The position numbers and the translations under genes were made by a program. A stretch of DNA of 64,000 bases, taken from positions 6,095,001 to 6,159,000 of the forward strand of contig OY979727.1 in assembly GCA_963855995.1 (NCBI GenBank), given 5' to 3'. The notes under the pieces were generated by a model. It had not been told where the DNA came from. It was given only the letters and a program-made list of their open reading frames with translations, and searched no databases. This document shows, piece by piece, positions 1-11,599 of the stretch; within the stretch, counting starts at the first letter, position 1; each line of letters begins with the position of its first letter. Source of the stretch: Muricea muricata. Its lineage: Eukaryota; Cnidaria; Anthozoa; Malacalcyonacea; Plexauridae.

Positions 1-31
1 ATCGATTTATAACGGCAGTTTTTAGTTGATC

Positions 32-57
32 ATTTGAGCATGTTTTTACGCTCAAAT
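32..57. repeat. Dyad 1: 8-bp inverted repeat with 10-nt loop
   Basis: ATTTGAGC at 32-39 and its exact reverse complement GCTCAAAT at 50-57 are separated by a T-rich 10-nt loop. The element sits at the same place in most monomers. It is weakened in some: type E (TAAAAT in the second arm), type G (GTTCAAAT) and type S (GTTTGAGC in the first arm). It could form a small cruciform or hairpin, or be a site for a dimeric protein; neither is shown by sequence alone. Confidence 0.85.
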
Positions 58-85
58 CGCTTTAAAAGCGCTTAAAACGCGTTTT
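58..85. repeat. Dyads 2-4: three overlapping or abutting palindromes
   Basis: Immediately after dyad 1 come CGCTTTAAAAGCG (58-70, perfect 6-bp arms around one base), AAGCGCTT (66-73, perfect 8-bp palindrome) and AAAACGCGTTTT (74-85, perfect 12-bp palindrome). Together with dyad 1 they make about 54 bp of almost continuous dyad symmetry, repeated in most monomers. Known examples of short-dyad enrichment in satellites have been linked to non-B DNA at centromeres; any role here is inference. Types K, L, P, Q, T and U carry substitutions that break one or more arms. Confidence 0.85.
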
Positions 86-572
86 TAATGATTGTAAGAT
101 CGTTTCTTTTCTGTCTCAAAGCAACTTGTAAGCTTCTCACTTCAACATGTTATTTTGCTCGTGACAATAGTTTGGGTGCCGAAAACATTATTCCTGACTT
201 GGTAAGTTCTCTAGTTTCAATTTAGAAAGTCCCTTTTAGGTCCGTGATTGGAATATATCATTGCGCTTAACTCATTCAGTTTGACTCTGAAAACATCATT
301 TTAAGCTCCAAAACGTTGCTGTGATCGATTTAAGACGGAAGTTTTTAGTTGATAATTTGAGCGTGTTTTTACGCTCAAATCGCTTTAAAAGCGCTTAAAA
401 CGCGTTTTTAATGATTCTAAGCTCGTTTCTTTTCTGTCTCAAAGCAAGTTGTAAGCTTCTCACTTCAACATGTTATTTTGCTCGTGACAATAGTTTGAGT
501 GCCGAAAACATGATTCCTGACTTGCTAAGTTCTCTAGTTTCAATTTAGAAAGTCCCTTTTAGGTCCGTGATT

Positions 573-587
573 GCAATATATCATTGC
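573..587. repeat. Dyad 5: GCAAT / ATTGC inverted repeat, example copy
   Basis: GCAATATATCATTGC has perfect 5-bp arms around a 5-nt centre, at monomer positions 250-264. It is intact in types B, C, D, E, G and most others. Type A reads GGAAT on the left arm and type F reads GCTAT, so these two have lost the symmetry. The element therefore occurs in a type-specific pattern along each higher-order repeat. Confidence 0.75.
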
Positions 588-1937
588 GCTCAACTCATTC
601 AGTTTGGCCCTTAAAACATCATTTTAAGCTCAAAAACGTTGCCATGATCGATTTAAGACGGCAGTTATTAGTTGATAATTTGAGCATGTTTTTACGCTCA
701 AATCGCTTTAAAAGCGCTTAAAACGCGTTTTTAGTGGTTCTAAGATCGTTTCTGTTCTGTTTCGAGGTAGGTTGTAAGCTTCTAACTTCAACATGTTATT
801 TTGCTCTTGACGATAGTTTTAGTGACGAAAACAGGATTCTTGACTTTCTAAGTTCTCCAACTTCCATTTAGAAAGTCCCTTTTAGGTCCGTGATTGCAAT
901 ATATCATTGCGCTCAACTCGTTCAGTTGGGCCCTGAAAAAATCATTTTAAGCTCTAAAACGTTGGCGTGATCGATTTAAGACGGCAGTTTTTAGTAGATC
1001 ATTTGAGCATGTTTTTACGCTAAAATCGCTTCAAAGCGCTTAAAACGCGTTTTTAATGCTTCTAAGATCGTTTCTTTTCTGTTTCAAAGTAAGTTGTAAG
1101 CTTCTAACTTCAACATGTCAATTTGCTCGTGACAATAGTTTGAGTGCGGAAAACATGATTCCTGACTTGCTAAGTTCTCTAATTTCCATTTAGAAAGTCC
1201 CTTTTAAATCCGTGATTGCAATATATCATTGCGCTCAACTCATTCAGTTTGGCCCTTAAAACATCATTTTAAGCTCCAAAACGTTGCCGTGATCGATTTA
1301 AGACGGCAGTTTTTAGTTGATAATTTGAGCATGTTTTTACGCTCAAATCGCTTTAAAAGCGTTTAAAACGCGTTTTTAATGATTCTAAGATCGTTTCTGT
1401 TCTGTTTCGAGGTGAATTGTAAGCTTCTCTTTTCAACATGGTATTTTGCTCGTGACGATAGTCTGAGTGCCGAAAACAGGATTCCTGACTTACTAAGTTC
1501 TCCAACTTCCATTTAGAAAGTCCCTTTTAGGTCCGTGATTGCTATATATCATTGCGCTCAACTCGTTTAGTTTGACTCTAAAAACATCATTTTAAGCTCC
1601 AAAACGTTGCCGTGATCGATTTAAGACGGAAGTTTTTAGTTGATAATTTGAGCATGTTTTTACGTTCAAATCGCTTTAAAAGCGCTTAAAACGCGTTTTT
1701 AATGATTCTAAGCTCGTTTCTGTTCTGTTTCAAGGTGGGTTGTAAGCTTCTCACTTCAACATGTTATTTTGCTCGTGACGATAATTTGAGTTCCGAAAAC
1801 AGGATTCCTGCCTTGCTAAGTTCTCCAACTTCCATTTAGAAAGTCCCTTTTAGGTCCGTGATTGCAATATATCATTGCGCTCAACTCGTCCAGTTTGGCC
1901 CTAAAAATATTATTTTAAGCTCTAAAACAGTGGCATG

Positions 1938-2583
1938 ATCGACTTATAACGGCAGTTTTTAGTTGATCATTTGAGCATGTTTTTACGCTCAAATCGCTTT
2001 AAAAGCGCTTAAAACGCGTTTTTTATGATTGTAAGATCGTTTCTTTTCTGTCTCAAAGCAACTTGTAAGCTTTTCACGTCAACATGTTATTTTGCTCGTG
2101 ACAATAGTTTGAGTGCCGAAAACATTATTCCTGACTTGCTAAGTTCTCTAGTTTCAATTTAGAAAGTCCCTTTTAGGTCCGTGATTGGAATATATCATTG
2201 CGCTGAACTCATTCAGTTTGACTCTGAAAACATCATTTTAAGCTCCAAAACGTTGATGTGATCGATTTAAAACGGAAGTTTTTAGTTGATAATTTGAGCA
2301 TGTTTTTACGCTCAAATCGCTTTCAAAGCGCTTAAAACGCGTTTTTAATGATTCTAAGCTCGTTTTTGTTCTGTTTCGAGCTGGGTTGTAAGCTTCTCAC
2401 TTCAACATGTTATTTTGCTCGTGACGATAATTTGAGTTCCGAAAACAGGATTCCTGACTTGCTAAGTTCTCCAACCTCCATTTAGAAAGTCGCTTTTAGG
2501 TCCGTGATTGCAATATATCATTGCGCTCAACTCGTTCAGTTTGGCCCTAAAAACATCATTTTAAGCTCTAAAACAGTGGCGTG
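1938..2583 (+). repeat. A and B monomers following the six-monomer HOR
   Basis: The monomer at 1938 has the A mark ATCGACTT, which destroys ATCGAT. The monomer at 2261 has the B marks CGATTTAAAACGGAAG and CTTTCAAAGCGC. They match the first two monomers of the 2260-bp unit at 28661, but the series then switches to a K monomer instead of C, marking an exchange point near 2584. Confidence 0.8.
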
Positions 2584-3876
2584 ATCGATTTAAGACGGCA
2601 GTTTTTAGTTGATAATTTGAGCATGTTTTTACGCTCAAATCGCTTCAAAAGCCCTTAAAACGCGTTTTTAATGATTGTAAGATCGTTTCTTTTCTGTCTC
2701 AAAGCAAGTTGTAAGCTTCTCACTTCAACATGTTATTTTCCTCGTGACAATAGTTTGAGTGCCGAAAACATGATTTCTGACTTGCTAAGTTCTCTAATTT
2801 CCATTTAGAAAGTCCCTTCTAGGTCCGTGACTGCAATATATCATTGCGCTCAACTCGTTAAGTGTTGGCCCTGAAAACATCATTTTAAGCTCTAAAACGT
2901 TGGCGTGATCGATTTAAGACGGAAGTTTTTAAAAGATCATTTGACCATGTTTTTACGCTAAAATCGCTTCAAAGCGCTTAAAACGCGTTTTTAATGCTTC
3001 TAAGATCGTTTCTTTTCTGTTTCAAAGTAAGTTGTAAGCTTCTAACTTAAACATGTCAATTTGCTCGTGACAATAATTTGAGTGCGGAAAACATGATTCC
3101 TGACTTGCTAAGTTCTCTAATTTCCATTTAGAAAGTCCCTTTTAAATCCGTGATTGCAATATATCATTGCGCTCAACTCATTCAGTTTTGCCCTTAAAAC
3201 ATCGTTTTAAGCTCCAAAACGTTGCCGTGATCGATTTAAGACGGCAGTTTTTAGTTGATAATTTGAGCATGTTTTTACGCTCAAATCGCTTTAAAAGCGC
3301 TTAAAACGCGTTTTTAATGATTCTAAGATCGTTTTTGTTCTGTTTCGAGGTGGGTTGTAAGCTTCTCTTTTCAACATGGTATTTTGCTCGTGACGATAGT
3401 CTGAGTGCCGAAAACATGATTCCTGACTTACTAAGTTCTCCAACTTCCATTTAGAAAGTCCCTTTTAGGTCCGTGATTGCTATATATCATTGCGCTGAAC
3501 TCGTTTAGTTTCACTCTGAAAACATCATTTTAAGCTCCAAAACGTTGCCGTGATCGATTTTAAGACGGAAGTTTTTAGTTGATAATTTGAGCATGTTTTT
3601 ACGCTCAAATCGCTTTAAAAGCGCTTAAAACGCGTTTTTAATGATTCTAAGCTCGTTTCTGTTCTGTTTCGAGGTGGGTTGTAAGCTTCTCACTTCAACA
3701 TGTTATTATGCTCGTGACGATAATTTGAGTTCCGAAAACAGGATTCCTGACTTGCTAAGTTCTTCAACTTCCATTTAGAAAGTCCCTTTTAGGTCCGTGA
3801 TTGCAATATATCATTGCGCTCAACTCGTCCAGTTTGGCCCTAAAAACATCATTTTAAGCTCTAAAACAGTGGCATG
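2584..3876 (+). repeat. K, E', F, G monomers
   Basis: Starts at 2584, 2908, 3230 and 3553. K is marked by CGCTTCAAAAGCCCTTAAAA, TTTTCCTCGTGAC and CCTTCTAGGTCCGTGACTGC. E' has TTTTTAAAAGATCATTTGACC. F and G here carry GAGGTGGGTTG in place of the GAGGTGAATTG (F) and CAAGGTGGG (G) of the core set. K and E' recur as the last two monomers of the 1614-bp five-monomer unit. Confidence 0.75.
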
Positions 3877-6459
3877 ATCGATTTATAACGGCAGTTTTTA
3901 GTTGATCATTTGAGCATGTTTTTACGCTCAAATCGCTTTAAAAGCGCTTAAAACGCGTTTCTAATGATTGTAAGATCGTTTCTTTTTTGTCTCAAAGCAA
4001 CTTGTAAGCTTCTCACCTCAACATGTTATTTTGCTCGTGACAATAGTTTGAGTGCCGAAAACATGATTCCTGACTTGCTAAGTTCTCTAGTTTCAGTTTA
4101 GAAAGTCCCTTTTAGCTCCGTGATTGCAATATATCATTGCGCTCAACTCATTCAGTTTGGCCCTTAAAACATCATTTTAAGCTCTAAAACGTTGCCGTGA
4201 TCGATTTAAGACGGCAGTTTTTAGTTGATAACTTGAGCATCTTTTTACGCTCAAATCGCTTTAAAAGCGCTTAAAACCTGTTTTTAATGATTCTAAGATC
4301 GTTTCTGTTCTGTTTCGAGGTGGGTTGTAAGCTTCTCTTTTCAACATGTTATTTTGCTCGTGACGATAGTTTGAGTGACGAAAACAGGATTCCTGACTTA
4401 CTAAGTTCTCCAACTTCCATTTAGAAAGTCCCTTTTACGTCCGTGATTGCAATATATCATTGCCCTGAACTCGTTCAGTATTGCTCCAAAAACATCATTT
4501 TAAGCTCTAAAACAGTGGCGTGATCGATTTAAGACGGCAGTTTTTAGTTGATAATTTGAGCATGTTTTTACGCTCAAATCGCTTCAAAAGCCCTTAAAAC
4601 GCGTTTTTAATGATTGTAAGATCGTTTCTTTTCTGTCTCAAAGCAAGTTGTAAGCTTCTAACTTCAACATGTTATTTTGCTCGTGAGAATAGTTTGAGTG
4701 CCGAAAACATGATTCCTGACTTGCTAAGTTCTCTAGTTTCAATTTAGAAAGTCCCTTTTAGGTCCGTGATTGCAATATATCATTGCGCTCAGCTCATTCA
4801 GTTTGGCCCTGAAAACATCATTTTAAGCTCCAAAACGTTGCCGTGATCGATTTAAGACGGCAGTTTTTAGTTGATAATTTGAGCATGTTTTTACGCTCAA
4901 ATCGCTTTAAAAGCGCTTAAAACGCGTTTTTAATGATTCTAAGATCGTTTCTGTTCTGTTTCGAAGTGGGTTGTAAGCTTCTCACTTCAACATGATATTT
5001 TGCTCGTGACGATAGTTTGAGTGACGAAAACAGGATTCCTGACTTACTAAGTTCTCCAACTTCCATTTAGAAAGTCCCTTTTAGCTCCGTGATTGCAATA
5101 TATCATTACGCTCAACTCGTTCAGTATTGCTTTAAAAACATCATTTTAAGCTCTAAAACGTTATCGTGATCGATTTAAGACGGCAGTTTTTAGTTATCAT
5201 TTGAGCATGTTTTTACGCTCAAATCGCTTCAAAAGCGCTTAAATCGCGTTTTTAATGATTGTAAGATCGTTTCTTTTCTGTCTCAAAGCAAGTTGTAAGC
5301 TTCTCACTTCAACATGTTATTTTCCTCGTAACAATAGTTTGAGTGCCGAAAACATGATTCCTGACTTGCTAAGTTCTCTAATTTCCATTTAGAAAGTCCC
5401 TTCTAGGTCCGTGATTGCAATATATCATTGCGCTCAACTCGTTAAGTGTTGGCCCTGAAAACATCATTTTAAGCTCTAAAACGTTGCCGTGATCGATTTA
5501 AGACGGCAGTTTTTAGTTGATAATTTGAGCATGTTTTTACGCTAAAATTGCTTCAAAATCGCTTAAATCGCGTTTTTAATGATTCCAAGATCGTTTCTTT
5601 TCTGTTTCAAAGTAAGTTGCAAGCTTCTCACCTCAACATGTTATTTTGCTCGTGACGATAGTTTGAGTGCTGAAAACAGGATTCCTGACTTACTAAGTTC
5701 TCCAACTTCCATTTAGAAAGTCCCTTTTAGATCCGTCATTGCAGTTTATCATTGGGCTCAACTCGTTCAGTTTGGCCCTCAAAACATCATTTTAAGCTCT
5801 AAAACGTTGCCGTCATCGATTTAACGCGGAAGTTTTTAGTTGAAAATTTGAACATATTTTTACGCTCAAATCGCTTCAAAAGCCCTGAAAACACGTTTTT
5901 AATGATTCTAAGATCGTTTATTTTCTGTCTCAAAGCATGTTGTAAGCTTCTCACTCAACATGTTATTTTGCTCGTGACAATAGTTTTAGTTCCGAAAACA
6001 TGATTCCTGACTTGCTAAGTTCTCTAGTTACCATTTAGAAAGTCGCTTTTAGGTCCGTGATTGCAATATATCATTGCGCTCAACTCGTTCAATTTGGCCC
6101 TGAAAACATCATTTTATGCTCTAAAACGTTGGCATGATCGATTTAAGGCGGCAGTTTTTAGTATATCATTTGAGCATGTTTTTACGCTCAAATCGCTTCA
6201 AAAGCGCTTAAAACACGTATTTAATGATTGTAAGATCGTTTCTTTTCTGTTTCAAAGTAAGTTGTAAACTTCTAACTTCAACATGTTATTTTCCTCGTGA
6301 CAATAGTTTGAGTGCGGAAAACATGATTCCTGACTTGCTAAGTTCACTAATTTCCATTTAGAAAGTCCCTTTTAACTCCGTGATTGCAATATATCATTGC
6401 GCTCAACTCCTTCAGTTTGGCCCTAAAAACATCATTTTAAGCTCTAAAACGTTGGCGTG
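3877..6459 (+). repeat. Eight-monomer HOR block A' L K' M N P Q R, copy 1
   Basis: Monomers start at 3877, 4200, 4523, 4846, 5169, 5492, 5815 and 6137. Marks: L has GATAACTTGAGCATC; K' has CTCGTGAGAATAG; M has CGAAGTGGG and CATGATATTTT; N has TTCCTCGTAAC; P has GCTAAAATTGCTTC; Q starts CATCGATTTAACGCGG; R has TTAAGGCGG and TTTAGTATATC. The block is 2583 bp here and at 15476-18058. It is 2557 bp at 52204-54760 and 61216-63772, where R carries a 26-bp deletion. Confidence 0.82.
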
Positions 6460-8046
6460 ATCGATTTAAGACGGCAGTTTTTAATTGATCGTTTGAGCAA
6501 GTTTTTAGGCTCAAATCGCTTCAAAAGCGCTTAAAACGCGTTTTTAATGATTGTAAGATCGTTTTTTTCTGTCTCAAAGCAAGTTGTAAGCTTCTCACTT
6601 CAACATGTTATTTTGCTCGTGACAATAGTTTGAGTGCCGAAAACATGATTCCTGACTTGCTAAGTTCTCTAGTTTCAATTTAGAAAGTCCCTTTTAGGTC
6701 CGTGATTGCAATATATCATTGCGCTCAACTCATTCAGTTTGGCCCTTAAAACATCATTTTAAGCTCCAAAACGTTGCCGTGATCGATTTAAGACTGCAGT
6801 TATTAGTTGATAATTTGAGCATGTTTTTACGCTCAAATCGCTTTAAAAGCGCTTAAAACCCGTTTTTAGTGGTTCTAAGATCGTTTCTGTTCTGTTTCGA
6901 GGTAGGTTGTAAGCTTCTCACTTCAACATGTTATTTTGCTCTTGACGATAGTTTGAGTGACGAAAACAGGATTCCTGACTTACTAAGTTCTCCAACTTCC
7001 ATTTAGAAAGTCCCTTTTAATTCCGTGATTGCAATATATCATTGCGCTCAACTCATTAAGCTCTAAAACGTTAGCGTGATCGATTTAAGACGGCAGTTTT
7101 TAGTTGATCATTTGAGCATGTTTTTACGCTCAAATCGCTTTAAAAGCCCTTAAAAAGCGTTTTTAATGATTGTAGGATCGTTTCTTTTCTGTTTCAAAGC
7201 AAGTTGTAAGTTTCTCACTTCAACATGTTATTTTGCCCGTGACCATAGTTTGACTGCCGAAAACATGATTCCTGACTTGCTAAGTTCTCTAATTTCCATT
7301 TAGAAAGTCCCTTTTAACTCCGTGATTGCAATATATCATTGCGCTCAACTCCTTCAGTTTGGCCCTAAAAACATCATTTTAAGCTCTAAAACGTTGGCGT
7401 GATCGATTTAAGACGGCAGTTTTTAATTGATCGTTTGAGCAAGTTTTTAGGCACAAATCGCTTTAAAAGCGCTTAAAACGCGTTTTTAATGATTGTAAGA
7501 TCGTTTTTTTCTGTCTCAAAGCAAGTTGTAAGCTTCTCACTTCAACATGTTATTTTGCTCGTGACAATAGTTTGAGTGCCGAAAACATGATTCCTGACTT
7601 GCTAAGTTCTCTAGTTTCAATTTAGAAAGTCCCTTTTAGGTCCGTGATTGCAATATATCATTGCGCTCAACTCATTCAGTTTGGCCCTTAAAACATCATT
7701 TTAAGCTCCAAAACGTTGCCGTGATCGATTTAAGACTGCAGTTATTAGTTGATAATTTTAGCTTGTTTTTACGCTCAAATCGCTTTAAAAGCGCTTAAAA
7801 CCCGTTTTTAGTGGTTCTAAGATCGTTTCTGTTCTGTTTCGAGGTAGGTTGTAAGCTTCTCACTTCAACATGTTATTTTGCTCTTGACGATAGTTTGAGT
7901 GACGAAAACAGGATTCCTGACTTACTAAGTTCTCCAACTTCCATTTAGAAAGTCCCTTTTAATTCCGTGATTGCAATATATCATTGCGCTCAACTCGTTC
8001 AGTTGGGTCCTCAAAAAATCATTTTAAGCTCCAAAACGTTGCCGTG
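6460..8046 (+). repeat. S, T(short), U, S, T monomers
   Basis: Starts at 6460, 6782, 7079, 7402 and 7724. S has TTGATCGTTTGAGCAAG and a shortened T-run. T has CTGCAGTTATTAG, AAAACCCG and AGTGGTTC. U has CCCTTAAAAAGCG, TTGTAGGATCG and GCCCGTGACC. S and T therefore occur twice around one U, and the first T is the 297-bp form. Confidence 0.8.
6782..7078 (+). repeat. Short 297-bp monomer (type T with 26-bp deletion)
   Basis: The tail reads CTCATTAAGCTC where full monomers read CTCATT, 26 further bases, then AAGCTC. The same junction is seen in monomers at 18381, 19968, 45125, 54464 and 63476. The deleted stretch lies in the variable 3' part of the monomer; the dyad cluster is untouched. Confidence 0.9.
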
Positions 8047-9338
8047 ATCGATTTAAGACGGCAGTTTTTAGTTGATAATTTGAGCATGTTTTTACGCTCA
8101 AATCGCTTTAAAAGCGCTTAAAACGCGTTTTTAATGCTTCTAAGATCGTTTCTTTTCTGTTTCAAAGAAAGTTGTAAGCTTCTAACTTCAACATGTTATT
8201 TTGCTCGTGACAATAATTTGAATGCAGAAAACATGATTTCTGACTTACTAAGTTCTCTAATTTCCATTTAGAAAGTCCCTTTTAATTCCGTGATTACAAT
8301 ATATCATTGCGCTCAACTCATTCAGTTTTGCCCTTAAAACATCATTTTAAGCTCCAAAACGTTGCCGTGATCGATTTAAGACGGCAGTTTTTAGTTGATA
8401 ATTTGAGCATGTTTTTACGCTCAAATCGCTTTAAAAGCGCTTAAAACGCGTTTTTAATGCTTCTAAGATCGTTTCTTTTCTGTTTCAAAGTAAGTTGTAA
8501 GCTTCTAACTTCAACATGTTATTTTGCTCGTGACAATAATTTGAATGCAGAAAACATGATTTCTGACTTACTAAGTTCTCTAATATCCATTTAGAAAGTC
8601 CCTTTTAATTCCGTGATTACAATATATCATTGCGCTCAACTCATTCAGTTTTGCCCTTAAAACATCATTTTAAGCTCCAAAACGTTGCCGTGATCGATTT
8701 AAGACGGCAGTTTTTAGTTGATAATTTGAGCATGTTTTTACGCTCAAATCGCTTTAAAAGCGCTTAAAACGCGTTTTTAATGCTTCTAAGATCGTTTCTT
8801 TTCTGTTTCAAAGTAAGTTGTAAGCTTCTAACTTCAACATGTTATTTTGCTCGTGACAATAATTTGAATGCGGAAAACATGATTCCTGACTTGCTAAGTT
8901 CTCTAATTTCCATTTAGAAAGTCCCTTTTAATTCCGTGATTGCAATATATCATTGCGCTCAACTCATTCAGTTTTGCCCTTAAAACAACATTTTAAGCTC
9001 CAAAACGTTGCCGTGATCGATTTAAGACGGCAGTTTTTAGTTGATAATTTGAGCATGTTTTTACACTCAAATCGCTTTAAAAGCGCTTAAAACGCGTTTT
9101 TAATGCTTCTAAGATCGTTTCTTTTCTGTTTCAAAGTAAGTTGTAAGCTTCTAACTTCAACATGTTATTTTGCTCGTGACAATAATTTGAATGCGGAAAA
9201 CATGATTCCTGACTTGCTAAGTTCTCTAATTTCCATTTAGAAAGTCCCTTTTAATTCCGTGATTGCAATATATCATTGCGCTCAACTCATTCAGTTTTGC
9301 CCTTAAAACATTATTTTAAACTCTAAAACAGTGGCATG
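8047..9338 (+). repeat. Run of four near-identical V monomers
   Basis: Starts at 8047, 8370, 8693 and 9016, exactly 323 bp apart. All share AATGCTTCTAAGATCG, GTGACAATAATTTGAATGC and CCCTTTTAATTCCGTG and differ from each other at only a few bases. This is simple monomeric amplification inside an array otherwise built of multi-monomer units. The corresponding runs at 20911-21879 and 46391-47359 have three copies. Confidence 0.85.
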
Positions 9339-11599
9339 ATCGATTTATAACGGCAGTTTTTAGTTCATCATTTGAGCATGTTTTTACGCCCAAATCGCTT
9401 TAAAAGCGCTTAAAACGCGTTTTTAATGATTCTAAGATCGTTTCTGTTCTGTTTCGAGGTGAATTGTAAGCTTCTCTTTTCAACATGGTATTTTGCTCGT
9501 GACGATAGTCTGAGTGCCGAAAACAGGATTCCTGACTTACTAAGTTCTCCAACTTCCATTTAGAAAGTCCCTTTTAGGTCCGTGATTGCTATATATCATT
9601 ACGCTCAACTCGTTTAGTTTGACTCTAAAAACATCATTTTAAGCTCCAAAACGTTGCCGTGATCGATTTAAGACGGAAGTTTTTAGTTGATAATTTGAGC
9701 ATGTTTTTACGTTCAAATCGCTTTAAAAGCGCTTAAAACGCGTTTTTAATGATTCTAAGCTCGTTTCTGTTTTGTTTCAAGGTGGGTTGTAAGCTTCTCA
9801 CTTCAACATGTTATTTTGCTCGTGACGATAATTTGAGTTCCGAAAACAGGATTCCTGCCTTGCTAAGTTCTCCAACTTCCATTTAGAAAGTCCCTTTTAG
9901 GTCCGTGATTGCAATATATCATTGCGCTCAACTCGTCCAGTTTGGCCCTAAAGATATCATTTTAAGCTCTAAAACAGTGGCATGATCGATTTATAACGGC
10001 AGTTTTTAGTTGATCATTTGAGCATGTTTTTACGTTTAAATCGCTTTAAAAGCGCTTAAAACGCGTTTTTAATGATTGTAAGATCGTTTCTTTTCTGTCT
10101 CAAAGCAACTTGTAAGCTTCTCACTTCAACATGTTATTTTGCTCGTGACAATAGTTTGAGTGCCGAAAACATTATTCCTGACTTGCTAAGTTCTCTAGTT
10201 TCAATTTAGAAAGTCCCTTTTAGGTCCGTGATTGGAATATATCATTGCGCTCAACTCATTCAGTTTGACTCTGAAAACATCATTTTAAGCTCCAAAACGT
10301 TGCTGTGATCGATTTAAGACGGAAGTTTTTAGAGTATAATTTGAGCATGTTTTTACGCTCAAATCGCTTTAAAAGCGCTTAGAACGCGTTTTTAATGATT
10401 CTAAGCTCGTTTTTGTTCTGTTTCGAGGTGGGTTGTAAGCTTCTCACTTCAACATGTTATTTTGCTCCTGACGATAATTTGAGTTCCGAAAACAGGATTC
10501 CTGACTTGCTAAGTTCTCCAACCTCCATTTAGAAAGTCCCTTTTAGGTCCGTGATTGCAATATATCATTGCGCTCAACTCGTTCAGTTTGGCCCTAAAAA
10601 CATCATTTTAAGCTCCAAAACAATGGCGTGATCGATTTAAGACGGCAGTTTTTAGTTGATCATTTGAGCATGTTTTTACGCTCAAATCGCTTTAAAAGCG
10701 CTTAAACCGCGTTTTTAATGATTCTAAGCTCGTTTCTTTTCTGTCTCAAAGCAAGTTGTAAGCTTCTCAATTCAACATGTTATTTTGCTCGTGACAATAG
10801 TTTGAGTGCCGAAAACATGATTCCTGACTTGCTAAGTTCTCTAGTTTCAATTTAGAAAGTCCCTTTTAGGTCCGTGATTGCAATATATCATTGCGCTCAA
10901 CTCATTCAGTTTGGCCCTTAAAACATCATTTTAAGCTCAAAAACGTTTCCGTGATCGATTTAAGACGGCAGTTATTAGTTGATAATTTGAGCATGTTTTT
11001 ACGCTCAAATCGCTTTAAAAGCGCTTAAAACGCGTTTTTAATGATTCTAAGATCGTTTCTGTTCTGTTTCGAGGTGAATTGTAAGCTTCTCTTTTCAACA
11101 TGGTATTTTGCTCGTGACGATAGTCTGAGTGCCGAAAACAGGATTCCTGACTTACTAAGTTCTCCAACTTCCATTTAGAAAGTCCCTTTTAGGTCCGTGA
11201 TTGCTATATATCATTGCGCTCAACTCGTTTAGTTTGACTCTGAAAACATCATTTTAAGCTCCAAAACGTTGCCGTGATCGATTTAAGACGGAAGTTTTTA
11301 GTTGATAATTTAAGCATGTTTTTACGTTCAAATCGCTTTAAAAGCGCTTAAAACGCGTTTTTAATGATTCTAAGCTCGTTTCTGTTCTGTTTCAAGGTGG
11401 GTTGTAAGCTTCTCACTTCAACATGTTATTTTGCTCGTGACGATAATTTGAGTTCCGAAAACAGGATTCCTGCCTTGCTAAGTTCTCCAACTTCCATTTA
11501 GAAAGTCCCTTTTAGGTCCGTGATTGCAATATATCATTGCGCTCAACTCGTCCAGTTTGGCCCTAAAAATATCATTTTAAGCTCTAAAACAGTGGCATG
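9339..11599 (+). repeat. Core-type monomers A/F, G, A, B, C, D/F, G
   Basis: Starts at 9339, 9662, 9985, 10308, 10631, 10954 and 11277. Two are hybrids. The 9339 monomer begins like A (TTTATAACGG) and ends like F (GAGGTGAATTG). The 10954 monomer begins like D (CAGTTATTAG) and ends like F, so the second half of D, all of E and the first half of F are missing. The stretch from 9985 onward is repeated at 25109. Confidence 0.8.

Larger units (their letters stand above)
1..1937 (+). repeat. Six-monomer HOR: A, B/C hybrid, D, E, F, G
   Basis: Monomers start at 1, 324, 647, 970, 1292 and 1615. This matches the seven-monomer unit at 28661-30920 except that one monomer is missing. The monomer at 324 begins like B (CGGAAG, GATAATTT) and ends like C (AAGCTCGTTTC, GTCTCAAAGCAAG), so B and C were fused by a one-monomer deletion. 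Near-identical copies lie at 11600-13536 and 26724-28660. Confidence 0.85.

Noticed and set aside
6061-6267. 68-residue open frame, repeated at 17660, 19247, 54388, 63400 and, with altered end, at 45049
   Set aside because: It begins with TTG, has no recognisable domain, and recurs only because the Q and R monomers containing it recur. It crosses a monomer boundary and stays open by chance where stop codons present in other monomers have mutated. The 45049 version differs at its end exactly where the conversion patch lies.
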